A DNA stretch of 64,000 nt, taken from positions 1 through 64,000 of the forward strand of contig JAFXGO010000029.1 in NCBI GenBank assembly GCA_017520185.1. Reading direction: 5' to 3'. The notes beneath the pieces were generated by a model. It worked only from the letters and a program-made list of their open reading frames with translations, ran no database searches and had not been told where the DNA came from. This DNA is from Elusimicrobiaceae bacterium. GTDB lineage: Bacteria; Elusimicrobiota; Elusimicrobia; Elusimicrobiales; Elusimicrobiaceae. The translations under genes were made by a program, and so were the position numbers. Of the stretch, positions 35,615 through 43,496 are shown in pieces. Each line of letters begins with the position of its first letter. Position 1 is the first letter of the stretch.

Positions 35615-38426
35615 CGGTCTGCTCCTCTGGTACAGTTAAACCTTCTCTGGCCAACACTTCCACGCAGCGGTCACACAAATCGCTATGGGTGCGCCCTTCG
35701 GTTCCGACTTCTTTTTTCCATTGCCAACAACGAGCACATTTTTGGCCTTCGGCATGTTCTACCACAATTTCCAAAGGCAATGTCCCCTCCGTCACTTCCA
35801 CACAAGAGACGATGAAAATCTCAGACCATAAAGAGGCATTATCTTCTAAGAATTTCTTTGTTTTATCATCATTGGTTTTAAAAATCACCTTTGCTTCCAA
35901 AGAAGACCCGATGACACCTTTTTGACGGGTTTCTTCTAATGCTTTTTGTACATCTTCGCGAATTTGGCGGATTTTATTCCATTTTTCTTCCAAAGCCGCA
36001 TCCGTGGTTAAAGAGGCATGCTCGGGCATATCGGAAAGGAAAATACTTTTGGGCAATCCTTTTCCGGCAGGGATTTTTAACAGTTCCTGCCAAGCCTCTT
36101 CACAGGTAAAGCACAGCACCGGAGCCGTTAATTGCAATAATGTGCGTACAATTTCCGCCAAAGCGGTTTGCGCACTTCTGCGAGCAGCAGAAGAAGCACC
36201 CAACGTGTACAATCTGTCTTTAGAAGCATCTAATAAGAAAGAAGATAAGTCCAAAATACAGAAATCTGTGATGGCACGCATAGCGCGGCGGAAGTTAAAG
36301 TCTTCATAAGCAGCGCGCACTTCAGCAATTAACTTATCCAAACGGCCTAACATATAGCGGTCCATTTCTGCTAATTGTTCGGTGGCAACGCCATGAACAG
36401 TGGGTTCAAAGTCTGACAAGTTTCCAAGCGCATAGCGAATCGTGTTGCGCAATTTGCGATAGGTATCAATCGGTCCGCCCAAAATTTCTTCAGAAATGCG
36501 CACATCTCCTTGATAGTCAGAAAAAGCAACCCATAAGCGTAAAATATCAGCCCCGTATTTATTGATCACATCTTCGGGGTCAACACTGTTGCCTAAAGAT
36601 TTGTGCATTTGGCGACCGTCTTGTGCCAACACCATACCATGCGTCAAGATAGTTTTAAAAGGAGCCACCCCTTCTAAGGTAAAAGAAGGAATATAAGAGC
36701 TTTGGAACCAACCACGATGTTGATCTGATCCTTCGGAATAGACATCGGCAGGGAAACTAAGGCCTCTATCTTTTACCACCGCTGCCCAAGATACACCACT
36801 GTCAAGCCATACGTCTAAAATATCGGTTTCTTTGCGGAAATCATGACTGCCGCATTCACAAGCATATCCTTGCGGCATCAATTTTTCCACCGGATCAATA
36901 AACCAAAAATCAGAGCCCTCATTCATAGCGCGCTCTTTAATAAAGCTAAAGAGTTCATGATTAATTTGGGCTTTACCGCATTTTTTACAATATAAAATAG
37001 TGACCGGAGAACCCCAGAATCGCTGACGGGATAAACACCAATCGGGGCGCAACCCGATCATAGAACGCATGCGTTCATCACCACCGGCGGGATAAAATTT
37101 TACATTATCCAAATTATTCATCAGTTTTTCGCGCAAACCGTCTTTGTCAATGCTCATAAACCATTGTTCGGTAGCGCGGAAAATAATCGGGTTATGACAA
37201 CGCCAACAATGCGGATAACTATGCACAATTTCTTGCTCTTTAATGAGGCTGCCCAATTCGTCTAATTTCTTTACCATGAGCGGATTTGCCTCAAAAACGT
37301 GCATGCCTTCAAAAACACCGGCATCTTTGGTATAGCAACCTTTTTCATCTACGGGGCAGAAAACGTCCAACCCCCATTGTTTTCCGGCGCGGAAATCGTC
37401 TTCACCATGACCCGGAGCGATATGCACCACACCGACCCCTGCATCCATCGTGACGAAATCCGTCCAAATAATCGGATTTTGTTTTTGGGTTAAAGGATGA
37501 TAATAAGTCAAGCCGACCAAACTTTCACCACGTACAGCACTTACTTTTTTGGCGTCCAACTCGGTATTTTTCAAAAATTCTTCAGCCAATTCATCTGCCA
37601 CCACATAATATTCGCCGGTTTTGTTATCTTGTAATACGGCATAGTCTTCATCTTTGTTAACAGCGGCAGCCATATTGGAGGGAATGGTCCAAGGAGTGGT
37701 GGTCCAAACACCCAAAGAGACAGGCTTTGAGAAGTCTAAATCCCCAAATACTTCGGTCGTAGGATTGACCAATTTAAAACGCAAATAGATGGAGGAAGAA
37801 CTGACGTCTTTATATTCTGTTTCGGCATCGGCCAAAGCGGTTTCGCAATGAGAACACCACGTAATAGTCTTTTGCCCTTTGTATACGTATCCTTTTTCAA
37901 TCAAATCCAAGAAAACGCCAATGGTTATACCCTCATAGCGTTTGTCCATGGTTAAATACGGGTTATCCCATTCTCCTTGCACACCCAAGCGTTTAAAGCC
38001 CTGACGTTGCAAATCAATAAAACGAGCGGCAAATTCACGTGCTTTTTTACGGAAAGCAGGCACGTCGGTAATGTGTTTTTTGTCTATTTTTAATTCTTTC
38101 ATCAACGCCTGTTCAATGGGCAGGCCATGGCAGTCCCAACCCGGAATATACGGCGTATAATAACCGGTCATAGCGCGGCTTTTGAGAATAATATCCTTAA
38201 TGGTTTTGTCTAGAGCATGTCCGATATGGATTTTGCCGTTGGCATACGGTGGTCCGTCATGCAATACAAAATGTTTACCGGCCTGATTTTTCTTTAAAAT
38301 GGCATTGTACAAATCCATTTCTTGCCAAAACTCTAACATTTTGGGCTCTTTTTGAGTTAAGCCCGCACGCATCGGAAAATCCGTTTTCGGAAGTAAAACG
38401 GTAGCTGAATATTTATTTTTTGCCAT
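35607..38426 (-). CDS. ileS: Isoleucyl-tRNA synthetase
   Basis: A 939-residue class I synthetase. The HIGH motif is PPYANGKIHIGHA near residue 57. The KMSKS loop reads QMHKSLGNSVDP near 600, a substitution of the usual Met-Ser by Met-His. The editing domain (WTTTPWTIPSNMA) is present, and the C-terminus has the zinc knuckle CARCWQWKK...CDRC. I start at ATG 38426 behind GAGAGAG; a GTG 9 nt upstream is in frame. A TATAAT on the minus strand (38462-38467) lies in the leader. It begins an operon reaching to 30999. Confidence 0.95.
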   Translation of the reverse strand: MAKNKYSATVLLPKTDFPMRAGLTQKEPKMLEFWQEMDLYNAILKKNQAGKHFVLHDGPPYANGKIHIGHALDKTIKDIILKSRAMTGYYTPYIPGWDCHGLPIEQALMKELKIDKKHITDVPAFRKKAREFAARFIDLQRQGFKRLGVQGEWDNPYLTMDKRYEGITIGVFLDLIEKGYVYKGQKTITWCSHCETALADAETEYKDVSSSSIYLRFKLVNPTTEVFGDLDFSKPVSLGVWTTTPWTIPSNMAAAVNKDEDYAVLQDNKTGEYYVVADELAEEFLKNTELDAKKVSAVRGESLVGLTYYHPLTQKQNPIIWTDFVTMDAGVGVVHIAPGHGEDDFRAGKQWGLDVFCPVDEKGCYTKDAGVFEGMHVFEANPLMVKKLDELGSLIKEQEIVHSYPHCWRCHNPIIFRATEQWFMSIDKDGLREKLMNNLDNVKFYPAGGDERMRSMIGLRPDWCLSRQRFWGSPVTILYCKKCGKAQINHELFSFIKERAMNEGSDFWFIDPVEKLMPQGYACECGSHDFRKETDILDVWLDSGVSWAAVVKDRGLSFPADVYSEGSDQHRGWFQSSYIPSFTLEGVAPFKTILTHGMVLAQDGRQMHKSLGNSVDPEDVINKYGADILRLWVAFSDYQGDVRISEEILGGPIDTYRKLRNTIRYALGNLSDFEPTVHGVATEQLAEMDRYMLGRLDKLIAEVRAAYEDFNFRRAMRAITDFCILDLSSFLLDASKDRLYTLGASSAARRSAQTALAEIVRTLLQLTAPVLCFTCEEAWQELLKIPAGKGLPKSIFLSDMPEHASLTTDAALEEKWNKIRQIREDVQKALEETRQKGVIGSSLEAKVIFKTNDDKTKKFLEDNASLWSEIFIVSCVEVTEGTLPLEIVVEHAEGQKCARCWQWKKEVGTEGRTHSDLCDRCVEVLAREGLTVPEEQTVA

Positions 38427-38633
38427 GATACACACTCTCTCTATTAAGGATATATATTTTCATTATACGAAATATAAACGCAAAAGAAAAAAGAGAAAAT
38501 CTAGTTTACTCTCAAGATAAACTTTTAAAATAAAGTTTGAAAAAATTTGTTTTATAAAAAACCTTTTCTTTTTCCGTCTAATATGCTATGCTGAAGTTCC
38601 ACCCTATCTATGGCGTGGAGGAGGACGTACACT

Positions 38634-39947
38634 ATGAGAATGTTGGACGTCATTATTAAAAAACGCAATGGACAAACGTTAAACGAAGAAGAATTTAATT
38701 TTGTAGCGCAAGCCGCAGCAAAAGGGACTGTACCCGATTATCAGCTGTCGGCTTTTTTGATGGCTTGTTTCTTAAATCCGCTAAGCGATAAAGAAACAGC
38801 CCTTTTAACCAAAGCAATGGCTCATTCGGGCGATAGATTAGATTTTTCAAAAATCAAAATGCCTAAAGTGGACAAACATTCCACCGGTGGCGTAGGGGAC
38901 GGAATCTCTTTGGCATTGGCTCCGTTGGTGGCTTGTGCCGGTGTAGCCATACCCATGATGTCCGGACGAGGCTTAGGACATACCGGCGGCACTCTGGATA
39001 AATTGGAAGCGATGAAAGGATTTCAAATACGCATTCCCGCCAAATCCATTCATAAACAAATAGAAAAATTGGGAATGTGTATGTTCGGCCAAACCAAAGA
39101 TCTGGCCCCTGCCGACCGGAAACTTTATTCCTTGCGGGATGCTTCAGGCAGTGTAGAAAGCCGTCCTCTTATTGTGGCCAGCATTCTTTCTAAAAAATAC
39201 GCCGAAGGGGTAGAAAGTTTACTCATGGACGTAAAGTACGGCTCCGGTGCTTTTATGCAAAAACTGGCCGATAGCCGCAAACTGGCCAAAGCCTTAGTGG
39301 CTACCGCTAAACTTTTGGGTTTAAATTGCCGCGCATTAATTACCTACATGGACCAACCGTTAGGCCGCGCTATCGGCAATGCAAATGAAATTTATCAAAC
39401 CATTGAAATTTTAAAAGGGAACCGTCACTTAGCACCGGATTTTTATGAGCTCTTAATTGAGGAAGGTGCTCATATGTTGGTTATCAGCGGTAAAGAGAAG
39501 AATTTAGACAAAGCCCGCGCATTGTTGGAAAAATATATTGAAGACGGCTCTGCCTTAGAGAAATTCCGTCAAATGCTTAAGTGGCAGGGCAGCAATCCCG
39601 ACATTGCCGACCATCCCGAAAAATACTTACACAATGCCAAACTGAAATTGGAGTTTAAGGCTGATAAAAAAGGATATATCTCTTTTATTGATGCCAAAAC
39701 TGCCGGTGTGGCAGGAGTGCTTTTAGGGGCCGGCCGCAACACGATGGAAGACGAGATAGACTACGGGGCCGGTATTTGGCTGAGCAAAAAAGCAGGAGAA
39801 TCCGTACAAAAAGGGAATGTTATTGCCGTTTTGTATGCTTCTGACAAAAAACGCTTGGCCGCAGGAGCAGATCTTTTTGCCAAAGCAGTCAAAATAACCG
39901 CCACCAAACCTAAGCCTTATAAACTAATAGAAGAAGTAATTAAATAA
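38634..39947 (+). CDS. deoA: Pyrimidine-nucleoside / thymidine phosphorylase
   Basis: A 437-residue enzyme cleaving thymidine or uridine to base and (deoxy)ribose 1-phosphate. The signature MSGRGLGHTGGTLDKLEAMKG is near residues 109-129, KVDKHSTGGVGDGISLALAP near 81-100, and SLRDASGSVESRPLIVASILSKK follows. The protein matches Pdp/DeoA of about 435 residues. GGAGGAGG lies 9 nt before the ATG at 38634. It forms a unit of one gene ending at a terminator shared with convergent clpP. Confidence 0.93.
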   Translation: MRMLDVIIKKRNGQTLNEEEFNFVAQAAAKGTVPDYQLSAFLMACFLNPLSDKETALLTKAMAHSGDRLDFSKIKMPKVDKHSTGGVGDGISLALAPLVACAGVAIPMMSGRGLGHTGGTLDKLEAMKGFQIRIPAKSIHKQIEKLGMCMFGQTKDLAPADRKLYSLRDASGSVESRPLIVASILSKKYAEGVESLLMDVKYGSGAFMQKLADSRKLAKALVATAKLLGLNCRALITYMDQPLGRAIGNANEIYQTIEILKGNRHLAPDFYELLIEEGAHMLVISGKEKNLDKARALLEKYIEDGSALEKFRQMLKWQGSNPDIADHPEKYLHNAKLKLEFKADKKGYISFIDAKTAGVAGVLLGAGRNTMEDEIDYGAGIWLSKKAGESVQKGNVIAVLYASDKKRLAAGADLFAKAVKITATKPKPYKLIEEVIK

Positions 39948-39950
39948 AAC

Positions 39951-39986
39951 AAAACCCCCGTCTATTTTCTAGACGGGGGTTTTAAA
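39951..39986. terminator. Bidirectional terminator between deoA and clpP
   Basis: CCCCCGTCTA, loop TTTTC, TAGACGGGGG, with As before and Ts after. Confidence 0.92.
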
Positions 39987-39995
39987 ATCACTTAT

Positions 39996-40583
39996 TTATT
40001 TTTTTAATTCCAGCACTTCATCAATAATGCCATATTCTTTGGCTTCGTGAGCAGAGAGGTAATAGTTTCTCTCGCTGTCTTGACGAATTTTTTCTTTGGG
40101 TTGGCCCGTATGTTTGGCCAAAATATCCAACAAATGTTCTTTATTGTCATGAAGTTCACGCGCCTCAATTTCAATATCTGTCACTTGTCCGGAAATACCG
40201 CCGCCCCAAATTAAGGGTTGGTGAATCATAATACGGCTATGCGGCAAAGCATAACGGCGTCCCTTTGAACCGGCGGCCAATAACACCGCACCAAAACTCA
40301 TGGCCTGCCCCATGCAGATAGTGGTAATTGGAGCTTTGATAAATTGCATGGTGTCATAAATTGCCAGTCCGGCCGTCACCATACCGCCGGGAGAGTTGAT
40401 GTAAAGGTTAATTTCCCGTTGAGAATCTTCCGCATCTAGATATAGCAGTTGGGCAATAATCATATTGGCGCTGGCGGTGTCCACTTCCCCCTCTCTGCCG
40501 CCTACAAAAATAATGCGGTCTTTGAGCAAGCGCGAAAAAATATCGTAGCCGACATTTTTTTCAATAATGGTAGGTATAATCAT
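39996..40583 (-). CDS. clpP: ATP-dependent Clp protease proteolytic subunit
   Basis: A 195-residue serine protease. The nucleophile is in [19 protein letters not shown] (the family usually has AAS or QAAS-M), the catalytic His in SRIMIHQP, and the Asp in the [11 protein letters not shown] region. [17 protein letters not shown] is the oxyanion-side motif. It degrades proteins with ClpA/ClpX-type partners, none of which are in the window. It stands alone. Confidence 0.94.
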   Translation of the reverse strand: MIIPTIIEKNVGYDIFSRLLKDRIIFVGGREGEVDTASANMIIAQLLYLDAEDSQREINLYINSPGGMVTAGLAIYDTMQFIKAPITTICMGQAMSFGAVLLAAGSKGRRYALPHSRIMIHQPLIWGGGISGQVTDIEIEARELHDNKEHLLDILAKHTGQPKEKIRQDSERNYYLSAHEAKEYGIIDEVLELKK

Positions 40584-40793
40584 TATTTTTCCTCACAAAA
40601 TATAGTCTTTTTTTTATTATACGATAATTCTATTTTTTTCGCACAGGGTTTTCTTCGTCGAAGGTCCTATAAAAAAATAGGTCCTATTTCCCCCTCCGAA
40701 ATGGGTCCAAATTTCGCTTTAGTTTTCAGCATCTATTTTTATAAAATTTTAATTGTAGACAGTAAAACAAACCAAACAATGGAGAAAAAAACA

Positions 40794-41258
40794 ATGAATA
40801 TGAAAAAAATGATTTTAGCTACTTTCTGCATTTTGGCAGTTTCTTGCGTTGCGCAAAATGCTTATGCCAAAGAGGCTGCCGCTAACGGATCTGCCGTTTC
40901 TAATACTGCTGAAGTTGCTGCCCCTTCTGCCAACGCCAATGAAGATGGTTGGGATAAAGTTGTAGGATTTTTCAAAAAATGTGCTGATGCTTTCTGCCAA
41001 TCTGCCAGCAACGGTCGTGTTTCCGGTCGTGAAGGTGCTATGATGCGTGCCGGCGAAGGTATGCAAACCGTCATCAGAGAAAGTGGCAAACAAAATGCTC
41101 AACCTGCCAAAAAAACTAATGCAACCCCCAACAATGCTTCTCAAGGCAGAGTATATGGTCGCGAAGGTGCCATGATGCGCGCTGGTGAAGGTTTTGGTGC
41201 TGCTTTAGATAGAGCCAATGCAAAAGCTGCTACAAGACATGCAGGCTCTGACAAATAA
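40794..41258 (+). CDS. Small exported protein with a repeated GREGAMMRAGEG motif
   Basis: A 154-residue protein with a signal peptide (KKMILATFCILAVSCVAQNAYA), an Ala/Asn-rich spacer and two near-identical repeats: GRVSGREGAMMRAGEGMQ near residue 80 and GRVYGREGAMMRAGEGFG near 122. The segment between includes DGWDKVVGFFKKCADAFCQS, an amphipathic helix with two Cys. I recognise no family. GGAG lies 10 nt before the ATG at 40794. A terminator follows, so this is a unit of one gene. It is probably an abundant or stress-related envelope protein, but that is a guess. Confidence 0.7.
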   Translation: MNMKKMILATFCILAVSCVAQNAYAKEAAANGSAVSNTAEVAAPSANANEDGWDKVVGFFKKCADAFCQSASNGRVSGREGAMMRAGEGMQTVIRESGKQNAQPAKKTNATPNNASQGRVYGREGAMMRAGEGFGAALDRANAKAATRHAGSDK

Positions 41259-41270
41259 ATTTACCTTAAA

Positions 41271-41302
41271 GAAACCCCGCGCTCAAGGTGCGGGGTTTTT
41301 TA
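41271..41302 (+). terminator. Terminator after the repeat-motif protein gene
   Basis: AACCCCGC and GCGGGGTT pair around GCTCAAGGT, followed by a T-run. Confidence 0.9.
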
Positions 41303-41388
41303 TAGCAAACTTTTAAAAAATTTTAATACTGTAGCAAAAAACTGTTTCTTAATAAAAATTGATAAAATTTGTTAAGGAGACTAAATTT

Positions 41389-41973
41389 ATGATTAAAAAA
41401 ATATTCCTATTACTATCGGTTGCTATTTTTGCAAACGTCGCCCAAGCAAAATCCCTACAAGCTGTTTCTTCTGCTTTTAATAACGCCATCGAAAGAGAAA
41501 ATATTTCCGCTTCTCTTAAACATAGCCAGGAAACTTCTCAGATTTCTGCACAAACAGAAGCAGAGCCTCTTATGCAAGATGAAAATCCCGAAGATAAAAA
41601 AATGGTCATCTGTCCGGAGTGTGGCAAACGCTTACCCGCAGGCAGCAAATGCAGCAATCATCACAAACCCATTCTGTTAATGCCTGTCGAAGAAGAGCAA
41701 TCTGTTCAAGAGTCTGCTTTTTGGAATTGTCCGGAATGTGGTAGAAAAGTATCTATGAGCAGAAATTTTTGTTCTCGGAACCATAAGGCTGTATACTATA
41801 TGCCTCAAACCGAAGAGAATGCCTCTTCTGACCCCACCAAAAACAATTCCACAGTCTCAACGACTAAGGCAAATCAAGCAAATGTATCTTCTTGCCCTGC
41901 CGACAATACCCGTTGCCCCGATTGTGGACGCACACCGCAGCAAGTGGCATTAAGCGGCCATAATCACAAATAA
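41389..41973 (+). CDS. Exported protein with three zinc-ribbon-like modules
   Basis: A 194-residue protein with a signal peptide (IKKIFLLLSVAIFANVAQA). Three modules follow: CPECGKRLPAGSKCSNHHK near residue 74, CPECGRKVSMSRNFCSRNHK near 110 and CPDCGRTP with a terminal HNHK. Each has a CPxCG knuckle with later Cys/His, which is a zinc-ribbon pattern normally seen in the cytoplasm. Ser/Thr/Asn-rich linkers separate them. AAGGAG lies 9 nt before the ATG at 41389. No known family. Confidence 0.65.
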   Translation: MIKKIFLLLSVAIFANVAQAKSLQAVSSAFNNAIERENISASLKHSQETSQISAQTEAEPLMQDENPEDKKMVICPECGKRLPAGSKCSNHHKPILLMPVEEEQSVQESAFWNCPECGRKVSMSRNFCSRNHKAVYYMPQTEENASSDPTKNNSTVSTTKANQANVSSCPADNTRCPDCGRTPQQVALSGHNHK

Positions 41974-41994
41974 TTTGGATTTACACAGAAAAAT

Positions 41995-42032
41995 AAAGCA
42001 TCCTTTCCTATCTGGGAAGGATGTTTTATTTT
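41995..42032. terminator. Bidirectional hairpin terminator between convergent genes
   Basis: GCATCCTTTCC and GGAAGGATGT pair around TATCT. Short A/T runs flank both sides. It overlaps the last codons of the minus-strand gene at 42026. Confidence 0.8.
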
Positions 42033-42352
42033 GGGTTTAAGAAAAAACCGTTTAAAGTGGGGTTTTTATTTTTTTCCTCTTTATATTCTTTTAAAAATTT
42101 TTTCCGGATAATGCGGCTTTCCTCTATATCATCCTCAAGAAACTTTTTATTTTCTTGAGAAAAAATAAGATTATACACCTCAGCCAGTTTTCCCAGCAGG
42201 CCTTCGTCTTCTACCACCAAAATCCCCTCACAAGCAGTTATATTTTTACAAAAAATTTCTGCCTGATAAAATATAAGATTTTCTAGCCAAATTTTATCCC
42301 TCCGCTTTAAATATTTCATATCAAACAGATCAAGACATTTCTTGCCATTCAT
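42026..42352 (-). CDS. Hypothetical charged protein
   Basis: A 108-residue protein with no signal peptide or membrane segment, rich in Lys, Glu and Asp, predicted mostly helical (EESRIIRKKFLKEYKEEKNKN near the C-terminus). The middle has GILVVEDEGLLGKLAEVYNLIF. I recognise no family and the start has no clear Shine-Dalgarno. It lies downstream of the minus-strand RNA at 42425-42681 on the same strand and could receive readthrough. It may be a genuine orphan gene; I cannot rule out a chance frame. Confidence 0.45.
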   Translation of the reverse strand: MNGKKCLDLFDMKYLKRRDKIWLENLIFYQAEIFCKNITACEGILVVEDEGLLGKLAEVYNLIFSQENKKFLEDDIEESRIIRKKFLKEYKEEKNKNPTLNGFFLNPK

Positions 42353-42424
42353 TAAAAATGGCGTAGACCAACCAACATAAAAACAAAATTTGTAGTAGTC
42401 GAGAAAATAAAATCATTTTTTGTG

Positions 42425-42497
42425 AAAAAAACTAACAGAGTTAGCAAAATGTTAAAAACAACTTAAGTTTTTTGATTACTTTTTTAACTTTGCTAAC
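42425..42497 (-). terminator. Terminator-like long hairpin of the minus-strand RNA
   Basis: Read on the minus strand, GTTAGCAAAG plus TTAAAAA pairs with TTTTTAAC plus TTTGCTAAC (about 17 bp, 2-nt bulge), then a small CTAAC/GTTAG hairpin leads into seven Ts (42425-42431). The inverted repeat may also be an operator. Confidence 0.6.
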
Positions 42498-42681
42498 TCA
42501 AGTCAGTTTTTATTTGGTAGAATAAGACCGCATAGATTCGGAAAAATTATGCGGTCGGGACGTTGGGAAAACAACATATCACTAGGCTATGATACCAGAG
42601 CAGAGCCCTGCTCTTTTCCCGCTCACACAAAGGAAGTGTCCGTCCGAAGATTAACAAAACGCATATATACTTGCCTTGTAT
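42425..42681 (-). ncRNA. Candidate structured non-coding RNA, divergent from the CI-like regulator
   Basis: A transcription unit without a plausible reading frame. Promoter and terminator are on the minus strand (see 42688-42717 and 42425-42497). Between them, several helices can be drawn (plus-strand coordinates): 42526-42534 with 42548-42556 (9 bp perfect), 42557-42562 with 42641-42645 as the closing stem, 42565-42571 with 42614-42620 (7 bp), 42577-42581 with 42590-42594, 42597-42603 with 42608-42614, and 42625-42628 with 42636-42639. This is a branched fold. It does not show tmRNA, RNase P, SRP or known riboswitch landmarks. Family unknown. Confidence 0.6.
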
Positions 42682-42708
42682 AATGTTAGCATAGTAAGTT
42701 TTGTTAAT
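42651..42708. promoter_or_regulatory. Perfect 10-bp inverted repeat, likely operator of the divergent region
   Basis: TTAACAAAAC (42651-42660) and GTTTTGTTAA (42699-42708) are exact reverse complements 38 nt apart. One arm lies inside the spacer of the minus-strand promoter. A TATAAT at 42679-42684 between the arms may be the plus-strand -10 for the regulator gene. I infer binding by the adjacent helix-turn-helix protein. Confidence 0.6.
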
Positions 42709-42717
42709 ATTTGTCAA
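42688..42717 (-). promoter_or_regulatory. Promoter of the minus-strand RNA
   Basis: Consensus -35 TTGACA (42712-42717), 18-nt spacer, -10 TATGCT (42688-42693). Confidence 0.68.
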
Positions 42718-42766
42718 GTTTTTCTTATTATTTCATTTTTTCCGCTATCTATATTTGGAGGAACAC

Positions 42767-43447
42767 ATGAATAAATTCGAAAAACAATTAGAAAAATGGA
42801 ACAACGGGGTCTTGCGTGGGGCACAAGCAAAGTTAGCAAAAAAACTAGGGGTATCCACCGCTACCACTGCATTATGGGCTACAGGAAAACGTCGCCCCTC
42901 CAAAGGATATGCCGCCCAAATAGCCACCCTGTTCAACATGGACATATATAATGTCTTTAAACTTTTTGAACCGCATAGCACCGTTTATCATATACCTTCA
43001 TCTGAAATGCAACATTGCTTACGTGAAAAAGACTTCGATTCTTCTTATTATGGGACAGATAACACAACGAATTACTCCCCTGCTCAAAGCAATAGTGTAC
43101 AGGTGCCTTTTTTTAATGCAATTCCCAAAGATTTCCCCCAATATAACGAAGATGAAGTGTTAGAATGGTGGAGCATTCCTCGCAGGTATGCATTGGGTAC
43201 AAAATATATTATTCCCTCCGTCAAGGCTGGGTTTCAAGGGGTATCTGAAACAGAAGACCTGTGTTTTATCAAACCCTGCTCGGAGACCTCTATCGGCAAT
43301 ACGGTTCTTTATCTTTTAGAAAACGGAAAATATGTCTACGGAAAAATAACGCAACAAAATACCATTGAAGGACTTTCGGAACAGCAAAAAAAACAAATCA
43401 AAAAAACCGTTGGCATTATCGTTCGTCGCATTTCAACCCCCGAATAA
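42767..43447 (+). CDS. CI-like transcription regulator (helix-turn-helix plus S24-like domain)
   Basis: A 226-residue protein. The N-terminus (AQAKLAKKLGVSTATTALWATGKRRPSKGYAAQIATLF, residues 18-57) is an XRE/CI-type helix-turn-helix. After a Ser/Asn-rich linker, residues 100-226 follow the beta-rich LexA/CI C-terminal pattern. The region where S24 peptidases have VxGDSM reads PSVKAGFQG, so no Ser-Met nucleophile is seen and self-cleavage looks lost; GKYVYGKIT is where the Lys region would be. GGAGGA lies 5 nt before the ATG. The gene sits between two candidate RNAs with an inverted repeat at its promoter. It could be a domesticated phage repressor. Confidence 0.78.
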   Translation: MNKFEKQLEKWNNGVLRGAQAKLAKKLGVSTATTALWATGKRRPSKGYAAQIATLFNMDIYNVFKLFEPHSTVYHIPSSEMQHCLREKDFDSSYYGTDNTTNYSPAQSNSVQVPFFNAIPKDFPQYNEDEVLEWWSIPRRYALGTKYIIPSVKAGFQGVSETEDLCFIKPCSETSIGNTVLYLLENGKYVYGKITQQNTIEGLSEQQKKQIKKTVGIIVRRISTPE

Positions 43448-43462
43448 CCCTTTTTTGACCCC

Positions 43463-43490
43463 TTGTTTTTTTTAGAAAAACAATTATACT
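43463..43490 (+). promoter_or_regulatory. Promoter of the 43.5-kb RNA
   Basis: -35 TTGTTT (43463-43468), 16-nt spacer, -10 TATACT (43485-43490). Start of transcription predicted near 43497. Confidence 0.65.
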
Positions 43491-43496
43491 GTTAGT

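Noticed and set aside
42525-42660. Plus-strand riboswitch or leader of the regulator gene
   Set aside because: The fold can be read on both strands, but the consensus promoter and the U-tract terminator are on the minus strand; the plus-strand -35 is poor.
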